Positions 18,757 through 29,332 of a stretch of DNA of 64,000 bases are shown piece after piece. This DNA is from Flavobacteriales bacterium (GTDB taxonomy: Bacteria; Bacteroidota; Bacteroidia; Flavobacteriales_F; PHOS-HE28). The notes beneath the pieces are model-generated. The model was not told the origin of the DNA, searched no databases, and saw nothing but the letters and a program-made list of their open reading frames with translations. Position numbers and translations under genes: made by a program. The number at the start of each line of letters is the position of its first letter. Position 1 is the stretch's first letter. The stretch covers positions 1 through 64,000 of the forward strand of contig JADKFY010000041.1 in NCBI GenBank assembly GCA_016717305.1. Reading direction: 5' to 3'.

Positions 18757-19083
18757 CGTAAACGGTGTTTTAGTTCAATAACGCGGCTTTCACCCCACAA
18801 GTATACTCATTTTCTCCGATTCTGTTCCATCCAAATGATGCCCATGAGCATCATATAGGCAAGAAGTTGCTAACAGTGATGCCTGTGAGCAACACAATGG
18901 GTGCCGCCCTGAGCTTGCCCCGAGCGGAGCCGAAGGGTCGGAGGGCGAGGTGAGAAGGAGGCGTTCCGGCTCGAAGACTCGCCGTCGGGCCATTCGCTAC
19001 AAGTCCTCGCCGAAGACGGCTCCGGGCTTTCCGCTGCTGTCCCTAACGCGAAATGCCGAGCCTGCGGTATCCAGTATCCGGAG
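18757..19083. other. Intergenic stretch upstream of hipB with REP-like hairpin
   Basis: No gene is seen in this 327-base stretch. It contains ATGATG-cccatgag-CATCAT at about 18836-18855, a possible HipB operator. It also holds a GC-rich hairpin-prone block at 18906-18946 that begins GCCCTGAGC, includes GAAGGG and ends AGGGC, of the CCCTGAGC...GAAGGG kind common in bacterial intergenic repeats. The rest is GC-rich without pattern. Confidence 0.4.
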
Positions 19084-19554
19084 TCAGTGTTCTGCTCGCT
19101 TCAGTTCTGTCCGGATAGCTCCGCCAGCCACGATTTTCCAAGTGACAGTGTAGACACCTGCACCATCGGAGAATCCGCCGGTGAGTATGTGCCCACCTTC
19201 ACAAGGTTTGATCTCGAATTGGCCATCATGGATGGACAGGTCCCAACTCACATTGAACATGCCTGTGACATCCAAAGCTGTGCGCTTCCCACTGATCTCG
19301 ATCATCAACGATCTGAAGTGATTACGCGGCATGCGGTAATCGAGGTCGGACCCGAAATAGGGTTGGCCATCAATGAGACAGATCGGGTCATCTTGCCAAT
19401 CCAGCACCTTGCAGTGCGTGACCGCGTGTGCTGTGGAATCAAACGGGACAACCTCTCCAGTGAGCTTGATATCATAGCCGAGGTCAATTGTCTGCCCTGC
19501 ACTGGACATGACCAGCATCAGCAGATTCATTAGGGTGACCGCACGTCGTTTCAT
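19084..19554 (-). CDS. Small secreted protein, unknown
   Basis: 156 aa from the ATG at 19554. The signal peptide MKRRAVTLMNLLMLVMSSAG is followed by a beta-rich mature domain (DIKLTGEVVPFDSTAH, ITGGFSDGAGVYTVTWKI-like strands) and three Cys residues. I recognise no family. Its ATG overlaps the stop of the RAYT transposase upstream (ATGA at 19551-19554), so it is translationally coupled to a mobile-element gene, which is unusual. Composition is about 50% GC, lower than the genes on both sides. Confidence 0.6.
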   Translation of the reverse strand: MKRRAVTLMNLLMLVMSSAGQTIDLGYDIKLTGEVVPFDSTAHAVTHCKVLDWQDDPICLIDGQPYFGSDLDYRMPRNHFRSLMIEISGKRTALDVTGMFNVSWDLSIHDGQFEIKPCEGGHILTGGFSDGAGVYTVTWKIVAGGAIRTELKRAEH

Positions 19555-20111
19555 CGCCAGTTCGATGGATTCTCCGCAATGTATTGCGCGATGCGCCCAT
19601 ATTCGCCGCCTTGTTGGCGGATGGCACGTTCGTAATACCCCGGTTGCCACAGGCGTTGCCCGGTGATTCCGTTCAGCCGGTTGATGCGTTTGGTCGTTTC
19701 CGATTTGAACGCCGCGATGATCGCGCCCAACGAACCGGGAACAGGTCCACGCGGTCTGGCCGGAACATCGTCCATCGCACGGTCATCGTCCAATGCACCC
19801 GTAGCGTCGACCCACTGGGTCGACCCATTGCCCACCGGCGGTACCAACGCAATGATCGCATGCAGATGATCCGGCATGACCTGCGTTTGGTCCAATCGCG
19901 CGTGCTGGAAATGACCCGGTATCGCGCGCCAGCATTCATCCACCATGCGGCCCACGTCGTTCAATTCCATCAGCGCATCCGTTCCGTCGCCTACGATACG
20001 CCCGAACAATTCCTGCCGCTGTGCGGTGCACAACGTCACGAAATACGCACCCTGCCGGTAATCGTTTCCACGCAGGCGAATGTGTTTGTGGTATTTCGGC
20101 GGTTGGCCCAT
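19551..20111 (-). mobile_element. RAYT (REP-associated Y1 transposase)
   Basis: A 186-aa Y1 (IS200-like, Transposase_17) nuclease. The HUH metal site is VMPDHLHAIIAL near residue 88. A C-terminal catalytic Tyr is most likely in RIAQYIAENPSNWR. The N-terminus carries the RAYT-typical IRLRGNDYRQGAYFVTLCT. RAYTs are domesticated enzymes thought to move REP palindromes rather than themselves. An exact REP copy lies 8 bases upstream of its ATG, a second lies inside the gene (19801-19826, encoding STQWVDAT), and a third is 40 kb away. It follows the mutase ORF by 4 bases and shares its strand. Confidence 0.9.
19801..19826 (+). repeat. REP palindrome, copy A (inside RAYT)
   Basis: A 26-base element with perfect 9-base arms GTCGACCCA and TGGGTCGAC around one central C, preceded by GTAGC. 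It is identical over all 26 bases to copy B in the opposite orientation. On the RAYT strand it is translated as GSTQWVDAT, an insertion between the HUH region and the C-terminal helices. Confidence 0.9.
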
Positions 20112-20115
20112 CGCA

Positions 20116-20840
20116 TCACGGGTCGACCCAGTGGGTCGACGCTACGTCGGCGTTGATCAGGATCCACGTTCCATCAATCGCCTCAATGATCCCCTTCGCC
20201 GCCACCGGGATCTTCGTCCCCGGCCCGTACACATCAAAACACCCGGCCTGCTTGAGGAAGTCGTAGTCGTTCGGCGGGATCACGCCACCGGCCACCACGA
20301 GGATGTCGGGGCGCTTGTAGGTCTCGCGCAGTTCCTTGATCACCTCGGGCACCAAGGTCTTGTGGCCACCGGCGAGGCTGCTGATGCCCAGCACGTGCAC
20401 GTCGTTCTCGATGGCCTGCTTGGCCACTTCCTGCGGCGTCTGGAACAGCGGACCGATGTCCACGTCGAAGCCGATGTCGGCGAAGCTGGTGGCGATCACC
20501 TTGGCGCCGCGGTCGTGCCCGTCCTGGCCCATCTTGGCCACGAGGATGCGCGGGCGGCGGCCTTCCGCCTTGGCGAATTCATCGGCGAGGCGCATGGCCT
20601 CCTTCATCTCGGGGTCCTGCATGCTTTCCGCTGAGTAAACACCGCTGATGCTGCGGATGGTGGCGCTGTAACGGCCGAAGGCTTTTTCGAAGGCGTCGCT
20701 GATCTCCCCGAGGGTAGCTCGGTGGCGGGCGGCGATAACGGCGAGTTCCAAGAGGTTTGCCTGAGCTCGGTTGGCTTGTCGTCGCTCGTGGCTCGTGGCG
20801 TCAAGGCTCGCGGCCGCAGTCAACGCCTGCAACGCCTCCT

Positions 20841-20844
<4 letters not shown>
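20116..20844 (-). CDS. Methylmalonyl-CoA mutase, separate C-terminal B12-binding part
   Basis: 242 aa carrying the cobalamin-binding domain of the mutase large subunit. The linker NLLELAVIAARHRATLGEIS leads to RILVAKMGQDGHDRGAKVI, where DGHDRG supplies the cobalt-binding His. GISSLAGGHKTLVPEVI and ILVVAGGVIPPNDYDF follow. In known large subunits this is continuous with the barrel; here it starts with a GTG at 20844 that overlaps the TGA of the upstream ORF (GTGA). An odd segment, SLDATSHERRQANRAQ, sits in the linker. The last codons are REP copy B. It may be a coupled split subunit, or one lost G may have cut one gene. Confidence 0.85.
20120..20145 (-). repeat. REP palindrome, copy B (mutase C-terminus / RAYT upstream)
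   Basis: Exact reverse complement of copy A over 26 bases. It supplies the last codons of the B12-domain ORF (ASTHWVDP then TGA at 20116-20118) and lies 8 bases before the RAYT start codon. With copy A it forms an inverted pair about 290 bases apart. Confidence 0.9.
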
Positions 20845-23387
<2,543 letters not shown>

Positions 23388-23566
23388 TGGTGCGAAGTTC
23401 GGGGTTGGGGATGGATCACAGCATGTTCATGAAGGATCTGGCCATCTCCGAAGTGCGATAGGTAAGTGGTGAAGTGGACAGCCTCACTTGAATAGTGATG
23501 GCTTACATTCTGGCACGATAATTGAACTTCGCGCACACACGATCAACCAAAATCAAACGCAATAAC

Positions 23567-24004
23567 ATGAAGAAGTTCTTGACCATCGTTGCCCTCCTAG
23601 GCACATTCGGCATTGCCACTGCACAAACCTCCACCGAACCCGTTGCCCCTGTAAAGGAAGCCGCTGTTGACGGTGTGAAAGCTACAGAAGCTGGTACAAT
23701 GGATGCCAAAGAAGCTGTAGGAACAACGAAGGAAGAAGCCGCCAAGGCGGGAGAGGCCGCTAAGTCGGAAGGTGCCAAGGACGCAAAGGCCGCTGGTTGC
23801 TGCGCAGGTAAAGGAAAGGATGCCAAGTGCGACCATGCTAAAGCTGGTGCAGGGGACGGTCACGGACATGCCGACGGACATGGACATGATCACGCAAGTG
23901 CCAAGGCACACGTTTGCACGGATGCCTGCAAAGGTGACGCACACGCATTGGCGTGTGGTGAAGAAGGGCACAAGTGCGCTGCCGATTGCCACGCGAAGAA
24001 GTAA
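23567..24004 (+). CDS. Secreted His/Cys-rich metal-binding-like protein
   Basis: 145 aa from the ATG at 23567. The signal peptide MKKFLTIVALLGTFGIATA is followed by an Ala/Lys/Glu-rich helical stretch to about residue 78. Then comes a Cys/His-rich tail: GCCAGKGKDAKCDHAK, DGHGHADGHGHDHAS, CTDACKGD, CGEEGHKCAADCHAKK. The pattern suggests binding of copper, zinc or nickel ions in the periplasm; the metal is inference. A strong terminator follows 21 bases after the stop. The 178 bases upstream (23388-23566) hold no clear promoter match. Confidence 0.75.
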   Translation: MKKFLTIVALLGTFGIATAQTSTEPVAPVKEAAVDGVKATEAGTMDAKEAVGTTKEEAAKAGEAAKSEGAKDAKAAGCCAGKGKDAKCDHAKAGAGDGHGHADGHGHDHASAKAHVCTDACKGDAHALACGEEGHKCAADCHAKK

Positions 24005-24024
24005 TTCGTTCCAATGGATCTGAA

Positions 24025-24058
24025 GCCCTGCTACCGTTCGGTAGCAGGGCTTTTCCTT
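24025..24058 (+). terminator. Rho-independent terminator
   Basis: Perfect 12-base stem GCCCTGCTACCG (24025-24036) with CGGTAGCAGGGC (24039-24050), a 2-base loop, then TTTTCCTTTT. It closes the His/Cys-rich gene and insulates it from the SlyD-like gene 130 bases on. Confidence 0.92.
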
Positions 24059-24187
24059 TTGGAGAATAGCTCCATTCCTGATATTCCGGTCGGCTGGAAT
24101 ACTGCCGATCCGGTTTTGGTAATTTAGCCGACCAAACCACGGCCGCGGACCTATAACCTACAGGGTCCCCGCAATTTTGAATTTACC

Positions 24188-24673
24188 ATGCAGATCAAGA
24201 AGAATTCCGTTGTCTCCTTCCATTACACCCTCAATGATCCAGATGGCAAATTGCTGGATACCAGCGAAGGGCGTGAGGCGTTCGCGTACATCCAAGGTCA
24301 AAGTATGATCGTACCGGGACTGGAACGCCAGCTCGAAGGCAAAAAGGCTGGCGACAGTGTAAAGGCAGTAGTACCCGCTGCCGAGGGATACGGTGATCTT
24401 GATCCGACCTTGGTGCATAAAGTCCCATCCGACCGTTTTGGTGATCAAACGATCGAGCTTGGCATGCAATTCCAAGCAGGCAATGAAGATGGCGGCGAAA
24501 TGGGCGTGTTCACAGTCATCGGCGTTGAGGAAGGACTCGTGGTACTGAACGGGAACCACCCATTGGCCGGTGTTACCCTTCATTTCAATGTGGACATCAA
24601 GGATGTGCGTGATGCAACCGAAGAGGAACTGAGCCATGGCCATGTGCATGGCGAGGGTGGACACCACCATTGA
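24188..24673 (+). CDS. FKBP-type peptidyl-prolyl isomerase, SlyD-like
   Basis: 161 aa. The FKBP half opens with VVSFHYTLNDPDGKLLDTSEG, followed by the insert-in-flap arrangement typical of SlyD: GLERQLEGKKAGDSVKAVVPAAEGYG, then the IF chaperone domain, then VLNGNHPLAGVTLHFNVDI. The C-terminus is His-rich (HGHVHGEGGHHH), as in SlyD, where it binds nickel. No signal peptide, so cytoplasmic. It lies next to a His/Cys-rich secreted protein, though a terminator separates them. Confidence 0.92.
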   Translation: MQIKKNSVVSFHYTLNDPDGKLLDTSEGREAFAYIQGQSMIVPGLERQLEGKKAGDSVKAVVPAAEGYGDLDPTLVHKVPSDRFGDQTIELGMQFQAGNEDGGEMGVFTVIGVEEGLVVLNGNHPLAGVTLHFNVDIKDVRDATEEELSHGHVHGEGGHHH

Positions 24674-24717
24674 GCACGTTCCTGTGGCATATTTCAGGAT
24701 GATGTAATTGTGGTTGA

Positions 24718-25842
24718 ATGAAACATCAGTTTCATTGGGTCCAGTTGCTATTGTGTGTCGGTTGGAACCTTGTTGGGGTCGGAAATGCGCTAGCCCAAGA
24801 TCCAGCTCCTATCGATTCCACCAAAGCCTTGAAGAATGCGGCTGAAGTCAATGTTTCGGCTTACGTCGAAGTCTATTGCGCTTATGATTTTGGCAAGCCC
24901 ACCTCCGGGGATCGACCCTTCTTGTACAATTTCAACAGGCACAACGAAGTTGCGCTCAATTTGGGCCTCGCTAGGGTGGACTACACGAACAACAGGGTGC
25001 GGCGCGTTCGCATTGATGGCCGGAACCTATCCACAAGCCAACTTGGTGCACGAACCCACCCTGTTGAGGAATGTGTTCGAGGCCCATGTGGGCATTAGGC
25101 TGAGCCGGAACAAAGCGATCTGGTTGGATGCAGGGATCTTGCCTTCGCATATCGGCATGGAGAGCGCCTTGGGCATGGACAATTGGACCTTGACCCGATC
25201 TCTGAACGCAGAGAATTCGCCGTATTACCTCAGTGGGGTGCAGGTTTCCTGGGATCCATCAGAGAAACTTAAGATCGCAGCACTTTATGTGAACGGTTGG
25301 CAACGCATGCGCCGGGTCCAGAACAATACACCGTGCTTCGGGACACAAGTTCATTGGACTCGAACAAAAGAATGAAACTGAATTGGAGCACCTTCCTCGG
25401 AAGCGATACACCGGATAGTCTTGGCTTATATCGCATCTTCAACAGTGCTTGGTGGAGCTGGGAAGGCGAGAAATGGGGTGCCAAGGTGGCCGCTGACATC
25501 GGCATACAAGAAATGGCCACGTCCACAAAATGGAATTTGTGGGCCGATGGGGTGATAGTGATCCATAGGCGACTGGGGAAGCAGCTATTCGCTACGGCGC
25601 GGGGCGAGTACTATTACGATCCGCATCAAGTTATCGTGTACATCGCTCCTCCTATTATTGGAAGTCCGAGGGGGCTTACCGCAACGGGTTATTCGCTCGG
25701 ACTGGACTATCACATTACTTCCAATTCAACTGTTAGGCTGGAAGGTCGGTTGCTTCGTTCCACGTTCTATGTTTTCGAATTTCAGGATAGAGCAACACAG
25801 GACAATACCTCCGTAACCGTTTCGATCGCGGCAAAATTCTGA
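24718..25842 (+). pseudogene. Outer-membrane porin (BBP2-like), two frameshifts
   Basis: A beta-barrel porin of about 374 residues when repaired. The ATG at 24718 gives a signal peptide ending NALAQ. The barrel start VSAYVEVYCAYDFGKPTSGDRP is in frame 1. After an indel near 25005 the sequence continues in another frame (LMAGTYPQANL, GILPSHIGMESALG, LYVNGWQRMR). After a second indel near 25365 it returns to the first (KLNWSTFLGSDTPD to SVTVSIAAKF). The C-terminal Phe typical of outer-membrane barrels is kept. The two shifts compensate and cost about 120 codons of wrong frame, so as sequenced it would not fold. Confidence 0.75.
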
Positions 25843-25878
25843 TCGCTTTCTTTCCAAACGGATTTTCAGGGTACCCAT

Positions 25879-25886
25879 TACTTTCG
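25879..25886 (+). promoter_or_regulatory. Candidate -7 element for MBOAT/SGNH pair
   Basis: TACTTTCG at 25879-25886 differs from TAnnTTTG at one position and is followed by CCCC. It ends 32 bases before the MBOAT ATG. No good TTTG lies at the usual distance upstream. Confidence 0.35.
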
Positions 25887-25918
25887 CCCCGTTCGTTCTC
25901 CGGTCCTGTCCAGTCGTA

Positions 25919-27340
25919 ATGCTTTTCCCCTCCTTTGCGTTCCTCCTTTTTCTGCCGCTGGTATACTGGCTTTACTGGTATGTCTTTCCGAGCAGGTTGA
26001 GGGTGCAGAATGCATTCATGCTGCTTGCCAGTTTTGTGTTCTACGGTTGGTGGGATTGGCGCTTCCTAAGTTTGCTCATCTTCAGCTCCTTCGCCGATTT
26101 CTTCATCGGTTGGGCACTGGCGAACACGACTACAGCATCCAAGAGGAAAGCCTACGTGTGGCTTAGTTTGGTTATCAATCTGGGTCTGCTCGCCACCTTC
26201 AAGTACTTCAATTTCTTTGTCGATGGCCTTTCCGATATCCTGCTCACCTTCGGTATGCAACCGGACTTTCCCACCGTGGGGATCCTGCTGCCGATCGGGA
26301 TCAGTTTCTACACTTTCCAGTCGTTGAGCTATTCGATCGACGTCTATCGTGGCCAGATCAAGCCCACTCACAACGGGGTTGCCTTCCTTGCTTTTGTGAG
26401 CTTCTTCCCACAGCTGGTGGCGGGCCCCATAGAACGTGCGGCGAGCCTGCTGCCCCAATTCCTGGCACCGCGAACGTTCGATGTGGAGCAAGCCAAGGAT
26501 GGTCTCCGCCAAATGCTCTGGGGTTTCTTCAAGAAGATCGTGGTGGCCGATGGCTGCGCTTCCATCGTGAATGGCATCTTCGAAGGCGATGTGCAGCAAA
26601 CCCCCGGTGTAACACTGTTCTTCGGTGCCTTCTTCTTCGCGTTCCAGATCTACGGCGATTTCTCGGGCTATTCTGATATCGCCATCGGTTGCGCACGTCT
26701 TTTTGGATTCAAGCTCAGTCGCAATTTCGCTTATCCCTATTTCTCGCGGAACATCACCGAGTTCTGGCGCCGGTGGCACATTTCCTTGAGCACCTGGTTC
26801 CGCGATTACGTGTATGTACCCCTTGGCGGATGGCGTACCAAGACCGGTAGGTTCCGCAATATCATGATCACATTCGGGGTAAGCGGGCTGTGGCACGGAG
26901 CCAATTGGACCTTCGTTACATGGGGTATTTTACACGGGCTCTATTACATCCCCGATATTTTCCGTAACGCCAAAGCCAGCCGTAATGAGCCCACCTTGAA
27001 GGATTGGCCCCAAATGGTCACCACGTTCCTCTTGGTGTTGGTCGCATGGGTGTTCTTCCGATCTTCTTCGGTGCATACCGCCGTGGCCTACTTGTATTAT
27101 TCTGTCGCCAACATCACCATGTCACCAGGTGCAGTTCTGGTTTGGACCTTCCGGTCGGAAATGGCGTGGATCCTCTTGATGCTGGTGGTGGAATGGTTCG
27201 CCCGAAAACAAGAACATGCACTTCAAGTTATGCCGGCGGCCATGGCATTGCGTTGGGCCATCTATTTACTGATCACGATCGAGATCATGCTACACACCGA
27301 TCTGCAGACCTCCCACGAATTCATCTATTTCCAGTTCTAG
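25919..27340 (+). CDS. MBOAT-family O-acyltransferase (AlgI-like)
   Basis: A 473-aa polytopic membrane protein. MBOAT hallmarks: FYTFQSLSYSIDVYRG, FPQLVAGPIERAASLLPQF, SRNITEFWRRWHISLSTWFRDYVYVPLGG, and the catalytic His block SGLWHGANWTFVTWGILHG near residue 325. AlgI-type proteins pass acetyl groups across the membrane to decorate exported polysaccharide. The SGNH-type protein 4 bases downstream is the expected partner that finishes transfer, as AlgJ/AlgX do for alginate. The glycan here is unknown. Confidence 0.92.
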   Translation: MLFPSFAFLLFLPLVYWLYWYVFPSRLRVQNAFMLLASFVFYGWWDWRFLSLLIFSSFADFFIGWALANTTTASKRKAYVWLSLVINLGLLATFKYFNFFVDGLSDILLTFGMQPDFPTVGILLPIGISFYTFQSLSYSIDVYRGQIKPTHNGVAFLAFVSFFPQLVAGPIERAASLLPQFLAPRTFDVEQAKDGLRQMLWGFFKKIVVADGCASIVNGIFEGDVQQTPGVTLFFGAFFFAFQIYGDFSGYSDIAIGCARLFGFKLSRNFAYPYFSRNITEFWRRWHISLSTWFRDYVYVPLGGWRTKTGRFRNIMITFGVSGLWHGANWTFVTWGILHGLYYIPDIFRNAKASRNEPTLKDWPQMVTTFLLVLVAWVFFRSSSVHTAVAYLYYSVANITMSPGAVLVWTFRSEMAWILLMLVVEWFARKQEHALQVMPAAMALRWAIYLLITIEIMLHTDLQTSHEFIYFQF

Positions 27341-27344
27341 TGAG

Positions 27345-28298
27345 ATGACACCTGCCACCTTCTTTTTCAGGGCAGTGGGGTTCGCATCCATCGTACTGGT
27401 GGTCCTGTTGCTTTGTGCTTGGTTCGGTCCACATGCGTCCCGAGTGGATTATCTGGAAGTATCCGGTGCTAAACAGGCGCTTTTGAGAGCCACGATCTCG
27501 CCAAAAGTGATCATTGTAGGTGGTTCCAACGCCACCTTCGGGATCGATAGTGAAGTATTGGAGAATGCGCTGTGCATGCCGGTGGTGAACATGAGCCTGC
27601 ACGCCAGCCTCGGGTTCCGGTTCATGGTCGATGAAGTGAAGAATTCTCTCGGAAAGGGCGATCTTGTCATTGTTTCCCTGGAGCATTCAGGATACTCCAC
27701 ACCGGAAAAGGACAACGATATCCACATCCTTACAGTGGACCGTGTTCCCAGTGCCATCCAATTCATCCCTTGGTATTCTCGGCCGCGCGTGCTCATGGGC
27801 GTTATGCTCATGCGCATGCAAGCTTTGTACAAAGTCTTCACCGGGGCTTGGAAGAATGCTTCAGAGGACAAGGTCTATCGCGCAAGTGGCTTTAACGAGC
27901 GGGGAGATATCGTGAGCCACATTGGACTTCCCCACCGGGACCCTGCACGCATTGAAAAAGTGGTGTATGCGACAAAGACCGTTTCAGATGATTTCTACCC
28001 CATTGCCCAAGATCTGATCGATCATGCCAAGAACAGTGGTGCAGATGTGGTGTGGACTTGGCCAGTGATCGCGACGTCCAGTTTCAGGCAGGGCCGGAAC
28101 GACACGATAGCCCAAGTACTAGCAACACACGACATAGAACTCTTGGGGAATTCCGTGGACCTCGTCTTGCCGGATACCGCGTTCTACGACACACACTACC
28201 ACCTTAGGGCAGTTGGCCGGCAAATACGCACCCGCCAGTTGATCAAAGACTTGTGTGGTAAGGGAATGGTGAAGTGTTGCGGGGGGCAACCAAAGTGA
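27345..28298 (+). CDS. SGNH-like acetyltransferase partner of MBOAT
   Basis: 317 aa with one N-terminal membrane anchor (residues about 8-28) and a periplasmic SGNH-like domain. VIIVGGSNATFGID gives the Ser block I, VVNMSLHASLGFRF the Gly/Asn block, and DTHYHLRAVGRQIRTRQLI the closing Asp...His pair. This is the layout of DUF1574/AlgJ-like proteins working with an MBOAT protein, and the gene starts 4 bases after one. It ends converging on ftsB. Confidence 0.75.
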   Translation: MTPATFFFRAVGFASIVLVVLLLCAWFGPHASRVDYLEVSGAKQALLRATISPKVIIVGGSNATFGIDSEVLENALCMPVVNMSLHASLGFRFMVDEVKNSLGKGDLVIVSLEHSGYSTPEKDNDIHILTVDRVPSAIQFIPWYSRPRVLMGVMLMRMQALYKVFTGAWKNASEDKVYRASGFNERGDIVSHIGLPHRDPARIEKVVYATKTVSDDFYPIAQDLIDHAKNSGADVVWTWPVIATSSFRQGRNDTIAQVLATHDIELLGNSVDLVLPDTAFYDTHYHLRAVGRQIRTRQLIKDLCGKGMVKCCGGQPK

Positions 28299-28302
28299 AT
28301 GG

Positions 28303-28608
28303 TCACTTTCTCTCAGGCACCAGCACGAAGATGTCTTCGTTGTCCCGCTTCATCAAATAGCGCTCGCGAGCGAATTTCTCCAGCAGTTCCTTATTGCTTG
28401 AGATCTCGTTCAGCTGCTCCTTGGTCCGCTGGATCTCTGCACCGTACCATTCCTTCTGCTCCTCCATTCGGCCCAGCTCACGGCGGTTCTTGATGGTGGT
28501 CCACGCATCGTTCTGGTCGAACAAGAGCACCCAACCAACCACTGCCAATACGGCTATGCTGTACCTGTTGCGCAAGGGTAGAGGGATCTTGGAAATGAGC
28601 TTTTTCAC
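28303..28608 (-). CDS. FtsB/DivIC-family septum protein
   Basis: A 101-aa bitopic divisome protein. One membrane helix (SIAVLAVVGWVLLF, residues about 17-32) is followed by a coiled coil (NRRELGRMEEQKEWYGAEI to LNEISSNKELLEKFARERY) and the signature YLMKRDNEDIFVLVPE. It would form a complex with FtsL/FtsQ equivalents at the septum. The start is a GTG at 28608. A -7-like TAATTTTC lies at 28637-28644 on this strand. Confidence 0.88.
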   Translation of the reverse strand: MKKLISKIPLPLRNRYSIAVLAVVGWVLLFDQNDAWTTIKNRRELGRMEEQKEWYGAEIQRTKEQLNEISSNKELLEKFARERYLMKRDNEDIFVLVPERK

Positions 28609-28730
28609 GGGAACGAATGTAGCGGCCTGAATGAGCGAAAATTATGGCCTTTAGGGTCGTATTCCACGATCGATCGTTGGTTGTGTCGACCCGGAAGGAA
28701 CTTTTGCGCTGGGGCAAGTTCGTCCTGCGA

Positions 28731-29267
28731 TCACCGCCCGTTTCCTTCCTCGAGGAGGGACTGATCGATCTGCCCGCGTGCTCCAAGTTCCACCACCTCC
28801 AAGTCCTTCACCGAACCTTCATTCAGCGAGAACCGGAGCAGTGTTCGCACCTTGTGCCAACCATGCCGACCCGCAGCACCCGGGTTCATGTATAGACAGT
28901 TGACCTTAGGGTCGAATTGCACCAAGCAAATGTGCGAATGTCCACAGATGAACAGGGTGGGTGGGTCACTTCGCAATTCCGCCAGAACCTCCGGTGTGTA
29001 ACGGGGCGGTCTTCCTCCGATATGCGTCATCCAGACCCGTGCTCCGCCCATGGTGAAACGTTGATGTTCCGGGTGTTCCCTGCGGGAAGGACCATCGTCG
29101 ATATTCCCGTACACGGCACGTAGCGGTTTCCAGCGTGCCAGCTGTTCTGTTATGGCAAGCCCGCCGATGTCGCCGGCATGCCAGATCTCGTCGCACTCCG
29201 TGAAATGGACTTCTACGCGAGGGTCCAGCCAACCATGCGTGTCGCTGATCAATCCAATGCGGGGCAT
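28731..29267 (-). CDS. YfcE/MJ0936-family metallophosphoesterase
   Basis: A 178-aa cytoplasmic two-metal phosphoesterase. Motifs in order: GLISDTHGW (D and H ligands), WHAGDIGG, VYGNIDDG, then THIGG, FICGHSHIC and LYMNPGAAGRH. This is the compact YfcE/Vps29 form that cleaves phosphodiesters; the physiological substrate is not predictable. It is divergent from truA with a gap of 65 bases containing a -7 element for truA; TTTCTTTG at 29272-29279 may serve this gene. Confidence 0.88.
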   Translation of the reverse strand: MPRIGLISDTHGWLDPRVEVHFTECDEIWHAGDIGGLAITEQLARWKPLRAVYGNIDDGPSRREHPEHQRFTMGGARVWMTHIGGRPPRYTPEVLAELRSDPPTLFICGHSHICLVQFDPKVNCLYMNPGAAGRHGWHKVRTLLRFSLNEGSVKDLEVVELGARGQIDQSLLEEGNGR

Positions 29268-29308
29268 GCCGCAAAGAAAAGTCGAAATGCGTGGCCCCGT
29301 GCGGCCTT

Positions 29309-29316
29309 TACCTTTG
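29309..29316 (+). promoter_or_regulatory. -7 element for truA-ABC operon
   Basis: TACCTTTG, a perfect TAnnTTTG, followed by CGCGC, 17 bases before the ATG at 29333. No TTG at the usual -33 distance. Confidence 0.5.
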
Positions 29317-29332
29317 CGCGCTTTCCCGGTGA

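Noticed and set aside
23388..23566. Promoter for the His/Cys-rich gene
   Set aside because: ATAATTG near 23518 lacks the TTTG end and there is no spaced TTG; the match is no better than chance.
28685..28692. GTCGACCC, a possible fourth REP copy
   Set aside because: Only one arm is present; there is no TGGGTCGAC partner and no GTAGC flank.
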